DNA from: JAGOEF01 sp029564465 | Lineage (GTDB): Bacteria > Bacteroidota > Bacteroidia > Bacteroidales > ML635J-15 | Assembly (NCBI GenBank): GCA_029564465.1 | Contig: JAKQPY010000043.1 | Location: 1-26,263, forward strand | DNA: 26,263 nucleotides | Direction: 5' to 3' | Shown here: in pieces, positions 1 through 8,504 of the stretch | Position numbering within the stretch: position 1 is the stretch's first letter | How the letters are laid out: every line of letters starts with the position of its first letter | Position numbers and translations under genes: made by a program | The notes under the pieces: model-generated | The model's input: the letters and a program-made list of their open reading frames with translations, nothing else | What the model was told of the DNA's origin: nothing | Database searches by the model: none

Positions 1-1
1 G

Positions 2-640
2 GAGATTGAAGGAATTATTCAGAACGATCCTTCGTTATTGCTTGAAACCCCGAAAATCGGGCGAAAACTTCCGGTGGTTCTCAGTCTCGACGAGATTGAT
101 GCCATGATACGTGCCATTGATGTGTCGAAGCCTTTAGGCCATCGTAACCGGGCGATGCTCGAAACGCTATACAGTTGTGGTTTGAGGGTGAGCGAACTGG
201 TTAACCTGAAAATTTCGAATTGTTATTTTAACGAAGATTTCATTCGGGTTACCGGTAAGGGCAGTAAGGAGCGTCTTATACCTATAAGTCCCAGGGCTAA
301 AAACGAAATCGGGTATTATTTTACTTCGTATCGAAATCATATTTCGCCGGCCAAAGGTCACGAAGACTTTGTTTTTTTAAATATTCGAGGCAAAAAACTT
401 ACCCGTGTGATGGTTTTTACTATTATTAAAGATTTAACCGCCATTTGTGGAATTGCGAAAACAGTGAGTCCCCATACATTCCGGCATTCATTTGCCACCC
501 ACCTTATCGAAGGGGGAGCCGATTTAAGGGCAGTGCAGGAAATGCTCGGTCATGAGTCGATTCTCACTACCGAAATATATACTCATATTGACAGAGAATA
601 CCTGCGCGAGGCGATTATTCAGTTCCACCCGCGTTCGTAA
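2..640 (+). CDS. xerD: Tyrosine recombinase XerD, 5'-truncated by the window edge
   Basis: The reading frame is open from base 2, so this is the C-terminal two thirds (about 212 codons) of a recombinase usually near 300 residues; the true start lies outside the window. The catalytic set of the tyrosine recombinase family is complete. It comprises Arg in GLRVSELVNL (codon at 185-187), Lys in GKGSKER, the HTFRHSFATHL box with His and Arg, His in LGHESILTT, and the Tyr nucleophile in EIYTHI. XerD acts with XerC in the cytoplasm to resolve chromosome dimers at dif. The family is certain. XerD rather than XerC or another Xer is inferred from the box sequences. The stop lies 7 bp from the end of the convergent large surface-protein gene, leaving no room for a separate terminator. 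Confidence 0.9.
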   Translation, partial: EIEGIIQNDPSLLLETPKIGRKLPVVLSLDEIDAMIRAIDVSKPLGHRNRAMLETLYSCGLRVSELVNLKISNCYFNEDFIRVTGKGSKERLIPISPRAKNEIGYYFTSYRNHISPAKGHEDFVFLNIRGKKLTRVMVFTIIKDLTAICGIAKTVSPHTFRHSFATHLIEGGADLRAVQEMLGHESILTTEIYTHIDREYLREAIIQFHPRS

Positions 641-647
641 TCAGGTA

Positions 648-3600
648 TTATCGCAGTAACCTTACGATTCCTGATTTTTCGTGTTTGATTCCGATTACAT
701 CACGGAATTCAACATACCAGAAATACATGCCCATAGGCAGGTACTTGTCACCTTCAATTCTAGAACCACGTGTTCCGTCCCAACTACCTGCAACGCAAGA
801 ATTGCAGGCGGCATCGGGAACATGGGCTTCGGTGTCGAACACAAGCTGTCCCCAGCGATCGTAAACTTTCATGATGAAGGAATTCGGATCAATCATGTTC
901 CCACACACCCTGAAACAATCATTTATACCGTCACCATTGGGAGTAAATGCATCCGGAGCATATAAAGTGACCTCACCGGCAATCATTACTGTTCGGTAAA
1001 CCATATCAGCACAGTTGTTTATGCTTTTGGCAATCAGTTTTACCTGATATTCGCCCGGGGCATCAAAGTAATGCTGCGGATTGGTGATATACACCGTGGA
1101 ATCACCGTCGCCATAGTACCAGTAATAATAGCTTGCATCGGTGCTGTAGTTGGTGAAGCTGACCAGCGGATGCAGAATCGAGGCCTCTTCGGGTGTAGCA
1201 ATAAAGCTGGCGGTCGGATTGATAAATACTTCAACAGCAGCATCTTGGGTGACAATGTTTTTACATCCAAATGGACTGGTCACAGTAAGCGAAACGGTAT
1301 AGATACCTGGGTCGCGGAAAGCATGTGTCGGATTTTGAACTTCGGCAAAATGCCCGTCACCAAAATTCCAGAAAAATGTATTTTCACCGGCTTCATTGCT
1401 TTCAGTAAAAGTGAGCGGAACACCCGAGCACCCGCTTTCGGGTTGAATCGTGAATTCGTTTTCGGGGGTGGGCATCACATAGATTGTAATTGAATCGTTC
1501 ACATTAGGTGTCTCGCAATTATCGTCGAGGTTGATGTAATACGTTGTTGTTTCGATAGGGAATACCTTGAAGGGGGAGGGAACTGTCTGTCCATCTTCGA
1601 GAGTGAGTGTGTATGGTCCGCCATTTCCACCCACTGAGTTCACATAGATGAGTGTGGAATCACCAACACAAAGAGTGTCCTGATTACAGGTGATACTCGA
1701 AATCTCAAGACCCGGCAGAACATTTACCGTAACTGCCGAATTGCCGGTACATCCGTTCTCGTCGGTAACCGTAAGGGAATAGGTAGTGGTTTCAACCGGA
1801 CTGACATGGAACAGATGTTGATTCCAGCTACTACCATCACTGCCATTCCAGTTGAATGATGTGTAACCGGTGCCTCCTGCCGATTGTGCACTCACTGTGG
1901 CTGTTCCTCCGATGCAGATAGTTGGAGCAGGAGTTGCCTGAACCACCAGTGGTGTTGGTTGTGTGATGCTAACTGTACGTTCGATACGGCAATTAAACGC
2001 ATCAGTAACGGTAACTGTGTAGGTACCTGCTGAATTTGTCATTTGATTTGTGGTTGAATTGTCGGGCCACAGATAGGAGTAAGGCGGAGTACCCCCGCTG
2101 ACCTGAACACTGGCTATTCCATCGGCAATACCGTTGCAACTTGCTTCGGTGGCCGAAATTACGGCATGCAATGCACTGGGTTCGGTAATTACAAAATGCG
2201 TTTGAAAATTACATCCGATATCATCGGTTACCGTCAAGGTATAAATACCAGAACACAAGTCGGTGAGTATATGATTTGGAGAACCCCATGAGTATGAATA
2301 TGGCGGAATCCCACCCTGAATGGTGATTTCTGATCGTCCATTGCATTCCGAATTACATTTTACATGCTCAAGGCTTAATTGGTGTGTCATTGTAGGACTT
2401 ACTGCAATATCTATATTGCGTACCGGTGTCTGACAGTTGTGTGCGTCGGTTACATACACCTGATAACCAATACTGTCGTGTGGGGTAATCTGAAAACTTG
2501 ATAACCCGGGCAAAAATCCGGATCCGCTGCTCCACTGATACACGTAAGGTAATGTACCACCCATTGCCTGAGCTGAAATAATTATCGAAGTGTTTTCGCA
2601 GATAGCCAGACTGGGAGAAACTGCCAACTGAAGTAATGCGGGCTGGGTAATACTGAATTGCTCAAACAAGGTGCAGCCATTGCTATCCGAAATAGTTACG
2701 GTGTATATCCCAGCAGCCATATTATCGTGGTGCTGTCCCACAAAGCCATCGCTCCAGAAATAAGAGTAAGGTGGTGTACCATCGCTTGCGGTTGCTTCTG
2801 CCCAGGCTGTCTGATTCCCGAAACAATCGACATTTTGATATGCCGTGTCAAAAACAAGTTGGGTAGGCTCAGTTATGTCGAAAACATGCGAAAATGAACA
2901 TCCGTTCTGATCGTTGACGGTTATCACATATTGCCCTGCGCACAAATGGTTCATCATATTGGTTGAACTGCCCCAATGGTACTCGTAGGGAGGTGTACCA
3001 CCCGAAACAGTAACCTGAGCCCATCCGTTGCACGATTGAAAACAGGGGTCATCTGCAAATTCCGAGACATAAGATAGAACAGGCGGAATGTAAATTTGAA
3101 TGGTAGAGTCAACCACTACATTGAGTTCAGTTATTTGTAATGTTACATTATGGAATCCGGGAATATCCCATCGAACCTGATAAGGTCCCCATCCCGTTCC
3201 ACTGATGATTTCACCGCCATCGAAATCCCAGTCGTAAGTAGCCCAGTTGAAACCATTTCCCAAATAGGTTACTACTGCGGTATCTCCATAGCACAAGGTT
3301 GGGGTGATATAGAAATCGGTTGTCGGTATGTGGAAATAGGTAATATGCACCGAGTCGCTGGCAACACAGTTGGGTGCCAGACTGGTTTCAGTCCATAAAT
3401 AGGTGTAGGTTCCAAAGTCGTTGACTGTAGCTGTGGTGTGTGCGTTTGTCGGAGCCCCGATGGTAACTGTACCCGGACCGCTCCCTGCCACATAACTCCA
3501 CACACCCGTGTTTCCTGCAGCGATGTTGGCATCGAGGGGGGCAGTAAATCCGGTAACTTCAAAGTCGTCAGCGATATCGGGAACCGGGGGGTTGATTACC

Positions 3601-5351
3601 GTTACGGTGCTGGTAGCATACACTGTATCACAGGGATATATAATTGTTGCAGTTACAGTACTTGTGGCCATGGGCGATATAGTTACTGAAGTAACATCGG
3701 TATGGCCGGTACTCCAGATAATGTCAACTTCGCTGGTTGCTCCCGATTGGTTCAGCGTTAGGTTGAAAGTAACCGGATCGCCAACACATACCGGGCCGGT
3801 ATTTGTCATGGTCGGGGTAATTCCAAACTGGTCATCAATATATATGGTTTGTGTTGAAGTACTTGTACTGCAAGGACATCCATTCGTGAAGGTAAAAGTA
3901 ATGGTCTCGGTTCCTTCTGCCATGTTATCGATGATTGCATCGATATAGTAGGTGTAGGTTTGTTGTCCGGCTGGAATCGTAAGATTATTGGGAATGGCAT
4001 TATAGTCAGTTCCCGGAGTTGCAGTTCCTCCTATTGTCATCTGAATCGGTACCGGTTGGTTGATGTCGGTGTTATCGGTGCGGGTAAATACCAGATAGTT
4101 GCTGCAGCCTTCATAAAAATGCAGTGCATTGCCCCAGGCGTTATAGGCCTGCATGGTGTAGCTTTCGCCAGAAGTAAAACTGCCGGCTTTAAGGAATACG
4201 GCAGAATCATAGGAACTGTCACCACAATCGCCTACCGCAAGTTTAATGTGATAGGTGGCGCATTGAACAACACTGGCTGTGGCTGTTAAAGTAACCGTGT
4301 AGCCGTCGTATTCCAGTTGGGTGCCACTGGTATTGTCATGATAATATTGACTGTTTGTCGAAATGTTGACATTGTCAATAGTAACGGGTATCGAGGTGCT
4401 GGGAATAAGCGCTATGTTCACGTTATTGTAATTTCCGCCGCCCGGATTGGGTCCGGATAAGAAAAATGCAAATACATCATTGAAGCCTAAGTTAACAAAT
4501 TCAGGGTATTCTTCTGAGCCAAAAACATATTGAAATTCAAGTACATTTGATGCCGGAACAAAATCGAATTGCAACACGGTGGCATCGTTAATCGTGTAGC
4601 CAGGCATCAGCGATTGTAATTGCGGGTCAGAGCCACTGTTGTTGATTGTGGAAGTACTCCCCATACTATTGGGACCGGGTGCATCGAAAACACTGCCGGT
4701 ACTCATAATGACCCCTTCTGCGAAATCTAGTCCTGGGGTACCATTGCTGAAATAACCAATTGAGTTGGCCCCGCCCTGAAAAGTCACGTTCATAGCCTGC
4801 AGACATCCGGTAACCAAAACATCGGTAACAAGCTGCGAAACAGTGTACGTGGTAGTGTTAATGTTGATTAGTTTCGGAGCTGAAACAAACTCTTGATTTT
4901 CGCTGGCGCAGATTTCAATACTTTCCTGTCCGTTGCTGTTTACGATCCAGATGCGGAGCAGAACTTCCCCATTTGTAATCTCGTCGGTAGGATACAGGTT
5001 GATTTCGCCCATCCCGTTTCGGAAGAAATCACAACGAATTTCGGTCCATGCTCCTTCTGCCATCCTATAGAATGCCATTCCGAAATCAGCTGTTCCTTCA
5101 AATTTAGCTTTGATATTTATTGCCCCTGACTCAGGTACTGTTGCCAGCAAATAACGGTTAAAATTCTGATAATAGCGCTCACAATCAGGCACCGGTAACT
5201 CGTTGGAAACTCCTCCCGCCAGTGAATACTGGCTATACACACATTCCTGCTGAATGCTGATGGGTGTCGGGTGCTGAAAATCGGTACTGATGTTTTGTGC
5301 TGATACACCAAAGGCGCTTAAGGCGAGTAAGAATAATACTGATAATCTCAT
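648..5351 (-). CDS. Giant secreted surface protein with SprB-type repeats and a type-B T9SS C-terminal sorting domain
   Basis: I place the start at the ATG at 5351 (1,567 residues), because MRLSVLFLLALSAFGVSA-Q then forms a clean signal peptide. The frame stays open to a TTG at 5402. Domains, numbered from this ATG, are a choice-of-anchor-L-like domain (about 173-393, with VFGSEEYPEF), a Calx-beta-like domain (about 425-508), Ig/PKD-like stretches, and four SprB-type repeats (770-832, 843-907, 999-1062, 1072-1135). Two PKD domains follow (about 1298-1458; FFWNFGDG, YYYWYYGDG). The C-terminal domain (about 1461-1567; APDAFTPNGDGIND, KVYDRWGQLVF) is of the gliding-motility-associated CHU_C type. 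Known for this family: the tail directs export through the type IX secretion system to the cell surface. A role in adhesion or gliding is inference. No T9SS machinery gene lies in the window. A candidate promoter lies at 5409-5438. Confidence 0.88.
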   Translation of the reverse strand: MRLSVLFLLALSAFGVSAQNISTDFQHPTPISIQQECVYSQYSLAGGVSNELPVPDCERYYQNFNRYLLATVPESGAINIKAKFEGTADFGMAFYRMAEGAWTEIRCDFFRNGMGEINLYPTDEITNGEVLLRIWIVNSNGQESIEICASENQEFVSAPKLININTTTYTVSQLVTDVLVTGCLQAMNVTFQGGANSIGYFSNGTPGLDFAEGVIMSTGSVFDAPGPNSMGSTSTINNSGSDPQLQSLMPGYTINDATVLQFDFVPASNVLEFQYVFGSEEYPEFVNLGFNDVFAFFLSGPNPGGGNYNNVNIALIPSTSIPVTIDNVNISTNSQYYHDNTSGTQLEYDGYTVTLTATASVVQCATYHIKLAVGDCGDSSYDSAVFLKAGSFTSGESYTMQAYNAWGNALHFYEGCSNYLVFTRTDNTDINQPVPIQMTIGGTATPGTDYNAIPNNLTIPAGQQTYTYYIDAIIDNMAEGTETITFTFTNGCPCSTSTSTQTIYIDDQFGITPTMTNTGPVCVGDPVTFNLTLNQSGATSEVDIIWSTGHTDVTSVTISPMATSTVTATIIYPCDTVYATSTVTVINPPVPDIADDFEVTGFTAPLDANIAAGNTGVWSYVAGSGPGTVTIGAPTNAHTTATVNDFGTYTYLWTETSLAPNCVASDSVHITYFHIPTTDFYITPTLCYGDTAVVTYLGNGFNWATYDWDFDGGEIISGTGWGPYQVRWDIPGFHNVTLQITELNVVVDSTIQIYIPPVLSYVSEFADDPCFQSCNGWAQVTVSGGTPPYEYHWGSSTNMMNHLCAGQYVITVNDQNGCSFSHVFDITEPTQLVFDTAYQNVDCFGNQTAWAEATASDGTPPYSYFWSDGFVGQHHDNMAAGIYTVTISDSNGCTLFEQFSITQPALLQLAVSPSLAICENTSIIISAQAMGGTLPYVYQWSSGSGFLPGLSSFQITPHDSIGYQVYVTDAHNCQTPVRNIDIAVSPTMTHQLSLEHVKCNSECNGRSEITIQGGIPPYSYSWGSPNHILTDLCSGIYTLTVTDDIGCNFQTHFVITEPSALHAVISATEASCNGIADGIASVQVSGGTPPYSYLWPDNSTTNQMTNSAGTYTVTVTDAFNCRIERTVSITQPTPLVVQATPAPTICIGGTATVSAQSAGGTGYTSFNWNGSDGSSWNQHLFHVSPVETTTYSLTVTDENGCTGNSAVTVNVLPGLEISSITCNQDTLCVGDSTLIYVNSVGGNGGPYTLTLEDGQTVPSPFKVFPIETTTYYINLDDNCETPNVNDSITIYVMPTPENEFTIQPESGCSGVPLTFTESNEAGENTFFWNFGDGHFAEVQNPTHAFRDPGIYTVSLTVTSPFGCKNIVTQDAAVEVFINPTASFIATPEEASILHPLVSFTNYSTDASYYYWYYGDGDSTVYITNPQHYFDAPGEYQVKLIAKSINNCADMVYRTVMIAGEVTLYAPDAFTPNGDGINDCFRVCGNMIDPNSFIMKVYDRWGQLVFDTEAHVPDAACNSCVAGSWDGTRGSRIEGDKYLPMGMYFWYVEFRDVIGIKHEKSGIVRLLR
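1947..3044 (-). repeat. Four SprB-type repeats within the surface protein
   Basis: Four copies of a 63-66-residue unit are visible. Each starts with Cys, carries a GGTPPYxYxW-like core, then (A/C)GxYxVTVxDxxGC, and ends in ITEP or ITQP. The cores read GGTPPYEYHW, DGTPPYSYFW, GGIPPYSYSW and GGTPPYSYLW. A divergent Ig-like segment (GGTLPYVYQW) separates copies two and three. The DNA copies have diverged, so this is an old protein repeat rather than a recent tandem duplication. Confidence 0.85.
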
Positions 5352-5408
5352 AATTGCCGTATTTAGTACAATGACGATTTTATTCTCTTTTCGTTGCTTC
5401 AAAGAAGG

Positions 5409-5438
5409 TAAAGATATTAAATTTTATTCAGTCTTCAA
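5409..5438 (-). promoter_or_regulatory. Candidate promoter for the surface-protein gene
   Basis: On the minus strand, TTG at 5438-5436 lies 19 bp upstream of TATCTTTA at 5416-5409. This matches the Bacteroidota TTG-N19/21-TAnnTTTG pattern with one mismatch in the -7 box. The predicted leader to the ATG at 5351 is about 50 nt. The -33 element lies inside the 3' end of the upstream GH13 gene, so the surface protein could be transcribed alone as well as by read-through. Confidence 0.4.
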
Positions 5439-7118
5439 GCGAAACCAGAAAAAACCATGTGGCTCAATGTGCATGCCTTGTCCGTCAATTGTTATAGCAT
5501 GTTTTAACAGTTCTTCATAATTCAATAATCCTGATAATTCCGGTATTGCTAACCAGGAATTACTTAGGTTATGCACAAAAATCATTGTTTCCTGCAGCCA
5601 TTTTCTTTGGTAAATAAGTAGCGATGGATGATAATTCATAAATCTGATATCTCCATTACCGAAAACCCTGCAACAATTTCTGACCGAAAGCATTTGTTTC
5701 AGATTGTCAAAAATAATTTGGGTTGTAGTTCCATTTTCTCTTGCCTTATTCCGGCATTCTTCAAGGTCTATTTTTCCCCTTACATAGTAACGTGAGTCGT
5801 TGTATCCGGTAATTTGCGATTGCGACAGAAAATAGGATTCATCGTTTGGCTTGGCAAACTCGTCGCCATAATAAATCAGCGGTGTACCGGGTAGTGAAAG
5901 CATAATTGAAAAAGCCAGCAGAATTTTCATGGGATTATGTTCCATCAATTCCGAGAGCCTTGCCGAAATGCCTTGCCCGAGTCTGAAATCCCATTCCGGT
6001 TTTCGGCAGTAATATTCATACAACAGGCTGCGGTCGGCTTCATTTACATACACTTTTTCGAGACTCATTTCATCGTGAAGCCGCAAAAAAGTGAACCATT
6101 GACACAAGTCGGGAATGGCTGGTGTTACCGAGGTTTTCAGTATCTCGATCACCGGTTCTGCGCTTTCGGTTGCGAGGGATTTAAAAATCATGGGCATCAG
6201 TGGGAAATGGTAGGCGGCCTGACATTCGTCGCCATCGCCCAGGTATTTGACTACTTCGGCAGGAGCCTGACATGCTTCGGCCAGCAAAAGTGTTCCGGGC
6301 GATGCAAACTCAAGAGCAGCCCTGAAAAATTTTACAATCAGATGCGTTTCTGGCAGGTTTTCGCAATCGGTGCCTTCGCTTTTCCATAAATACGGGATGG
6401 CATCAGCCCTGAACCCATCAACACCCTGTTTTGCCCAGAAAAGAAAATTTCCGGTCATCTCGGCCAGTACCCTCGGGTTTTTATAATTCAGGTCAGGCTG
6501 AAATTCAAAAAAACGATGAAAATAATAACCCGAACCGGTGGCTTCCCAATTCGAGGGGCACATACCTTCGAACAACAGTCTGCAATCGGAGTACTCTGTG
6601 GCTGTTTCGCTCCAGATGTAATACTCACGGTACGGGTTCTTATTCGATTTCTTTGCTTCTACAAACCAAGGATGCTGGTCCGAAGTGTGATTTATTGCTA
6701 TATCGAAAATAATCCTGATTCCCAACGAGTGGGCTTTTTCGACAAATGAAGCAAATACGGATTGATCTCCCCCTTTTCCCAACAGGTCACTTCTGATTTT
6801 ACGATAATTACTTACATCGAAACCTGCATCCTTCATGGGTGATTCAAGTACTGGTAGCAACCACAGGCAGCTAATACCAAGGTCTCTGAAGTAATTTAGT
6901 TTTTGTTCCAGTTTGGTGAAATTATCAGCAAATAAATCAACATATAATGCATACACCACCGTGTTTTTGTACCATTGAAGATCGGCCGTGTTGGTCTTAT
7001 GTGTGTTTATTACTGATAACGATTCAATTTCTTTGAATACTTCATCAAATAGCTGATTATCAGCGTTTCCGTAAAGTTTTACCCACAGTGCGGATAGTTT
7101 TTCCCGGCTGGTTTTCAT
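5424..7118 (-). CDS. treS: GH13 alpha-glucanotransferase, trehalose synthase-like
   Basis: A 564-residue enzyme with no signal peptide, so cytoplasmic. All four GH13 regions are readable: DIAINHTSDQHPWF (region I, D139), GFRADAIPYLW (nucleophile D239), LLLAEACQ (acid/base E281) and FLRLHDEM (D349). The stretches NPYREYYIWSE, EGTDCENLPETH and GDGDECQAAYHFPLMP closely resemble trehalose synthase (maltose alpha-glucosyltransferase, GH13_16), which interconverts maltose and trehalose. Oddities are LHD where most GH13 enzymes have NHD, AEAC where TreS usually has AEAN, and an N-terminal helical extension of about 48 residues with an LYG motif reminiscent of amylosucrases. No maltokinase domain is fused and no other trehalose or glycogen gene is in the window, so substrate and product remain inferred. 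The start is the only in-frame ATG. Confidence 0.8.
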   Translation of the reverse strand: MKTSREKLSALWVKLYGNADNQLFDEVFKEIESLSVINTHKTNTADLQWYKNTVVYALYVDLFADNFTKLEQKLNYFRDLGISCLWLLPVLESPMKDAGFDVSNYRKIRSDLLGKGGDQSVFASFVEKAHSLGIRIIFDIAINHTSDQHPWFVEAKKSNKNPYREYYIWSETATEYSDCRLLFEGMCPSNWEATGSGYYFHRFFEFQPDLNYKNPRVLAEMTGNFLFWAKQGVDGFRADAIPYLWKSEGTDCENLPETHLIVKFFRAALEFASPGTLLLAEACQAPAEVVKYLGDGDECQAAYHFPLMPMIFKSLATESAEPVIEILKTSVTPAIPDLCQWFTFLRLHDEMSLEKVYVNEADRSLLYEYYCRKPEWDFRLGQGISARLSELMEHNPMKILLAFSIMLSLPGTPLIYYGDEFAKPNDESYFLSQSQITGYNDSRYYVRGKIDLEECRNKARENGTTTQIIFDNLKQMLSVRNCCRVFGNGDIRFMNYHPSLLIYQRKWLQETMIFVHNLSNSWLAIPELSGLLNYEELLKHAITIDGQGMHIEPHGFFWFRLKTE

Positions 7119-7122
7119 ACCT

Positions 7123-7130
7123 CAAACTTA
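7123..7130 (-). promoter_or_regulatory. -7-type element TAAGTTTG just upstream of treS
   Basis: The minus strand reads TAAGTTTG (7130 to 7123), an exact match to TAnnTTTG, only 4 nt before the treS ATG. If active, transcription would begin at or very near the start codon. I found no TTG at -33 spacing, so support is the single box and its placement. Confidence 0.3.
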
Positions 7131-7222
7131 AATCGAATAAAAGTAAGAATTTTTGAAAGCTTATTTGCATCCAAAAAGAAATAATCGGACATTAATTGCG
7201 TTTAATTTTTATAATTTGCTAC

Positions 7223-7708
7223 ATGATGAAAAAAAATTTTGTTATGTTAATCTGCTTGCTAACCGCAGGATGGCTGTCAGCGCAGCCATTAACCACAGCA
7301 CAGGCCGATTCCATTGTTAAAGAGCACAATAAATGGAGGGCAGAGGTTGGTGTTGCCGGCCTGACCTGGTCGGATGAGTTGGCTGCTTCATCACAGAAAT
7401 GGGTTGATTACCTCGTAAAATCGGGTTGTCGCTTCGAACATTCCGATTCTGATTATGGCGAAAATATTTTCTACCGTTACGACGATGGCAGTTGCCTTGA
7501 AGCTGTCCTTTCGTGGGCAGAAGAGAAACCTAATTACAGCGGTTTTCCGGTGGGTGAGAATAACGGAGATTATGGTCACTACACGCAGATAGTTTGGTAC
7601 AATACACGGCAGGTAGGATGTGCAAAGGCAGAATGCCGCGATGGCAAGCAACTCTGGGTTTGCCAGTATTATCCTGCCGGTAACTGGGTAGGAGAAAAAG
7701 CCTACTAA
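7223..7708 (+). CDS. Secreted CAP/SCP (PR-1-like) domain protein
   Basis: There are tandem ATG codons at 7223 and 7226; the TTG at 7196 is an unlikely start. The protein is about 161 residues: a signal peptide (KKNFVMLICLLTAGWLSAQ) followed by one CAP domain. The hallmark motifs are visible: HNKWRAEVGV, FEHSDSDYGENIF, GHYTQIVW and the WVCQYYPAGNW end motif. Four Cys in the C-terminal half could form disulfides, consistent with a periplasmic or extracellular location. CAP proteins are widespread, but their biochemical role in bacteria is generally unknown, so I assign none. No T9SS tail is present. The stop TAA (7706-7708) overlaps the rsmA stop on the other strand. Confidence 0.87.
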   Translation: MMKKNFVMLICLLTAGWLSAQPLTTAQADSIVKEHNKWRAEVGVAGLTWSDELAASSQKWVDYLVKSGCRFEHSDSDYGENIFYRYDDGSCLEAVLSWAEEKPNYSGFPVGENNGDYGHYTQIVWYNTRQVGCAKAECRDGKQLWVCQYYPAGNWVGEKAY

Positions 7709-8484
7709 ACCGCAGCTTCCGAAATTCTGCGGGTTAATTCGATAAATTGTTCCACACTTAACTGCTCAGCGCGTTTGTCGAGCATCTCGCTTTCGACACA
7801 TGTAATATTGAAACCCGAAGATTTCAACGCATTTCGCAATGTTTTACGGCGTTGGTTGAAGGCTCCCTTGACTACTTTGAAAAAAAGGATTTCGTTGCAG
7901 TTGAGTCCGGTGGTTTGGTTGCGTGTTAACCGGATTACTGCCGATTTTACTTTTGGAGGTGGGTTGAATACATTTTCGTGAACGGTAAACAAATATTCTA
8001 TATGATACCATGCCTGAAGTAAAACACTGAGAATCCCGTAGGTTTTACTTCCGGGAGGAGCCGCAATACGCTGGGCAACTTCTCTCTGAATCATGCAAAC
8101 CACTTCGGGAATCTGATCGCGGTTTTCGAGTATCCTGAAAAAAATCTGACTCGAAATATTGTATGGGAAATTGCCAATGATACATGCCGGAAGTGGTAGC
8201 AGACGCATGGTTTCTGCCTTCAGAAAATCTCCATTTACAATAGGAGGGCAGGATGTTCCAAACGTTTCGCGCAATACACCGGCCGCTTCAGTGTCGATTT
8301 CAACCAGTGTGAGCTCACATTGCGATTCAATTAGAAAACCCGTCAGGGCACCGGTGCCGGGGCCAATTTCAATCACCGGCAGCTTATTAGGGTTAACCAG
8401 ACTGCCGGTGATATTGCGGGCTATATTTTTGTCGGTCAGGAAATGCTGCCCCAGCGATTTCTTTGCTCTGATGGGTAATGTCAT
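7705..8484 (-). CDS. rsmA: 16S rRNA (adenine1518/1519-N6)-dimethyltransferase RsmA/KsgA
   Basis: 259 residues, the normal size for the family. The N-terminus has KKSLGQHFLTD, then the SAM-binding EIGPGTGALTGFL (about 39-51). The catalytic motif IV reads NFPYN (105-109), against NLPYN in many homologues. PPPKVKSAVIRL and FNQRRKTLRNAL complete the family signature. The enzyme dimethylates two adjacent adenines near the 3' end of 16S rRNA during small-subunit maturation. The start is the ATG at 8484, placed so that SLGQHF falls at residues 10-15 as usual. The gene converges on the CAP gene with stop codons overlapping by 4 bp in all. A TATCTTTG element ends 4 nt upstream of the start. Confidence 0.96.
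   Translation of the reverse strand: MTLPIRAKKSLGQHFLTDKNIARNITGSLVNPNKLPVIEIGPGTGALTGFLIESQCELTLVEIDTEAAGVLRETFGTSCPPIVNGDFLKAETMRLLPLPACIIGNFPYNISSQIFFRILENRDQIPEVVCMIQREVAQRIAAPPGSKTYGILSVLLQAWYHIEYLFTVHENVFNPPPKVKSAVIRLTRNQTTGLNCNEILFFKVVKGAFNQRRKTLRNALKSSGFNITCVESEMLDKRAEQLSVEQFIELTRRISEAAV
7706..7736 (+). terminator. Possible hairpin at the end of the CAP gene
   Basis: Arms TAAACCGCAG (7706-7715) and CTGCGGGTTA (7727-7736) pair over 9 of 10 positions around an 11-nt loop, starting in the CAP stop codon. There is no clear T-run after it and it lies within the 3' coding end of rsmA, so it is a weak terminator candidate at best. Confidence 0.25.
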
Positions 8485-8488
8485 GCGG

Positions 8489-8496
8489 CAAAGATA
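8489..8496 (-). promoter_or_regulatory. -7-type element TATCTTTG just upstream of rsmA
   Basis: An exact TAnnTTTG box on the minus strand (8496 to 8489) ends 4 nt before the rsmA ATG, in the 20-bp gap after the PspC-domain gene. No TTG is seen at the usual -33 spacing. If used, the mRNA would be leaderless or nearly so. Confidence 0.4.
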
Positions 8497-8504
8497 GCAA
8501 ATAT

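Noticed and set aside
1..640. The tyrosine recombinase as an integrase of a mobile element
   Set aside because: It has the XerD-type boxes and no flanking attachment repeats, cargo or phage genes are visible; housekeeping XerD fits better, though the 5' side is outside the window.
681..4289. Many plus-strand open frames of 79-146 codons opposite the large surface-protein gene
   Set aside because: They have no recognisable motifs or signal sequences, overlap one another and disrupt no feature of the sense gene, whose domains are continuous. They are by-products of its codon use.
7201..7222. A -7-like ATAATTTG before the CAP gene as its promoter
   Set aside because: The register does not fit TAnnTTTG, and transcription would begin inside the start codon with no -33 partner.
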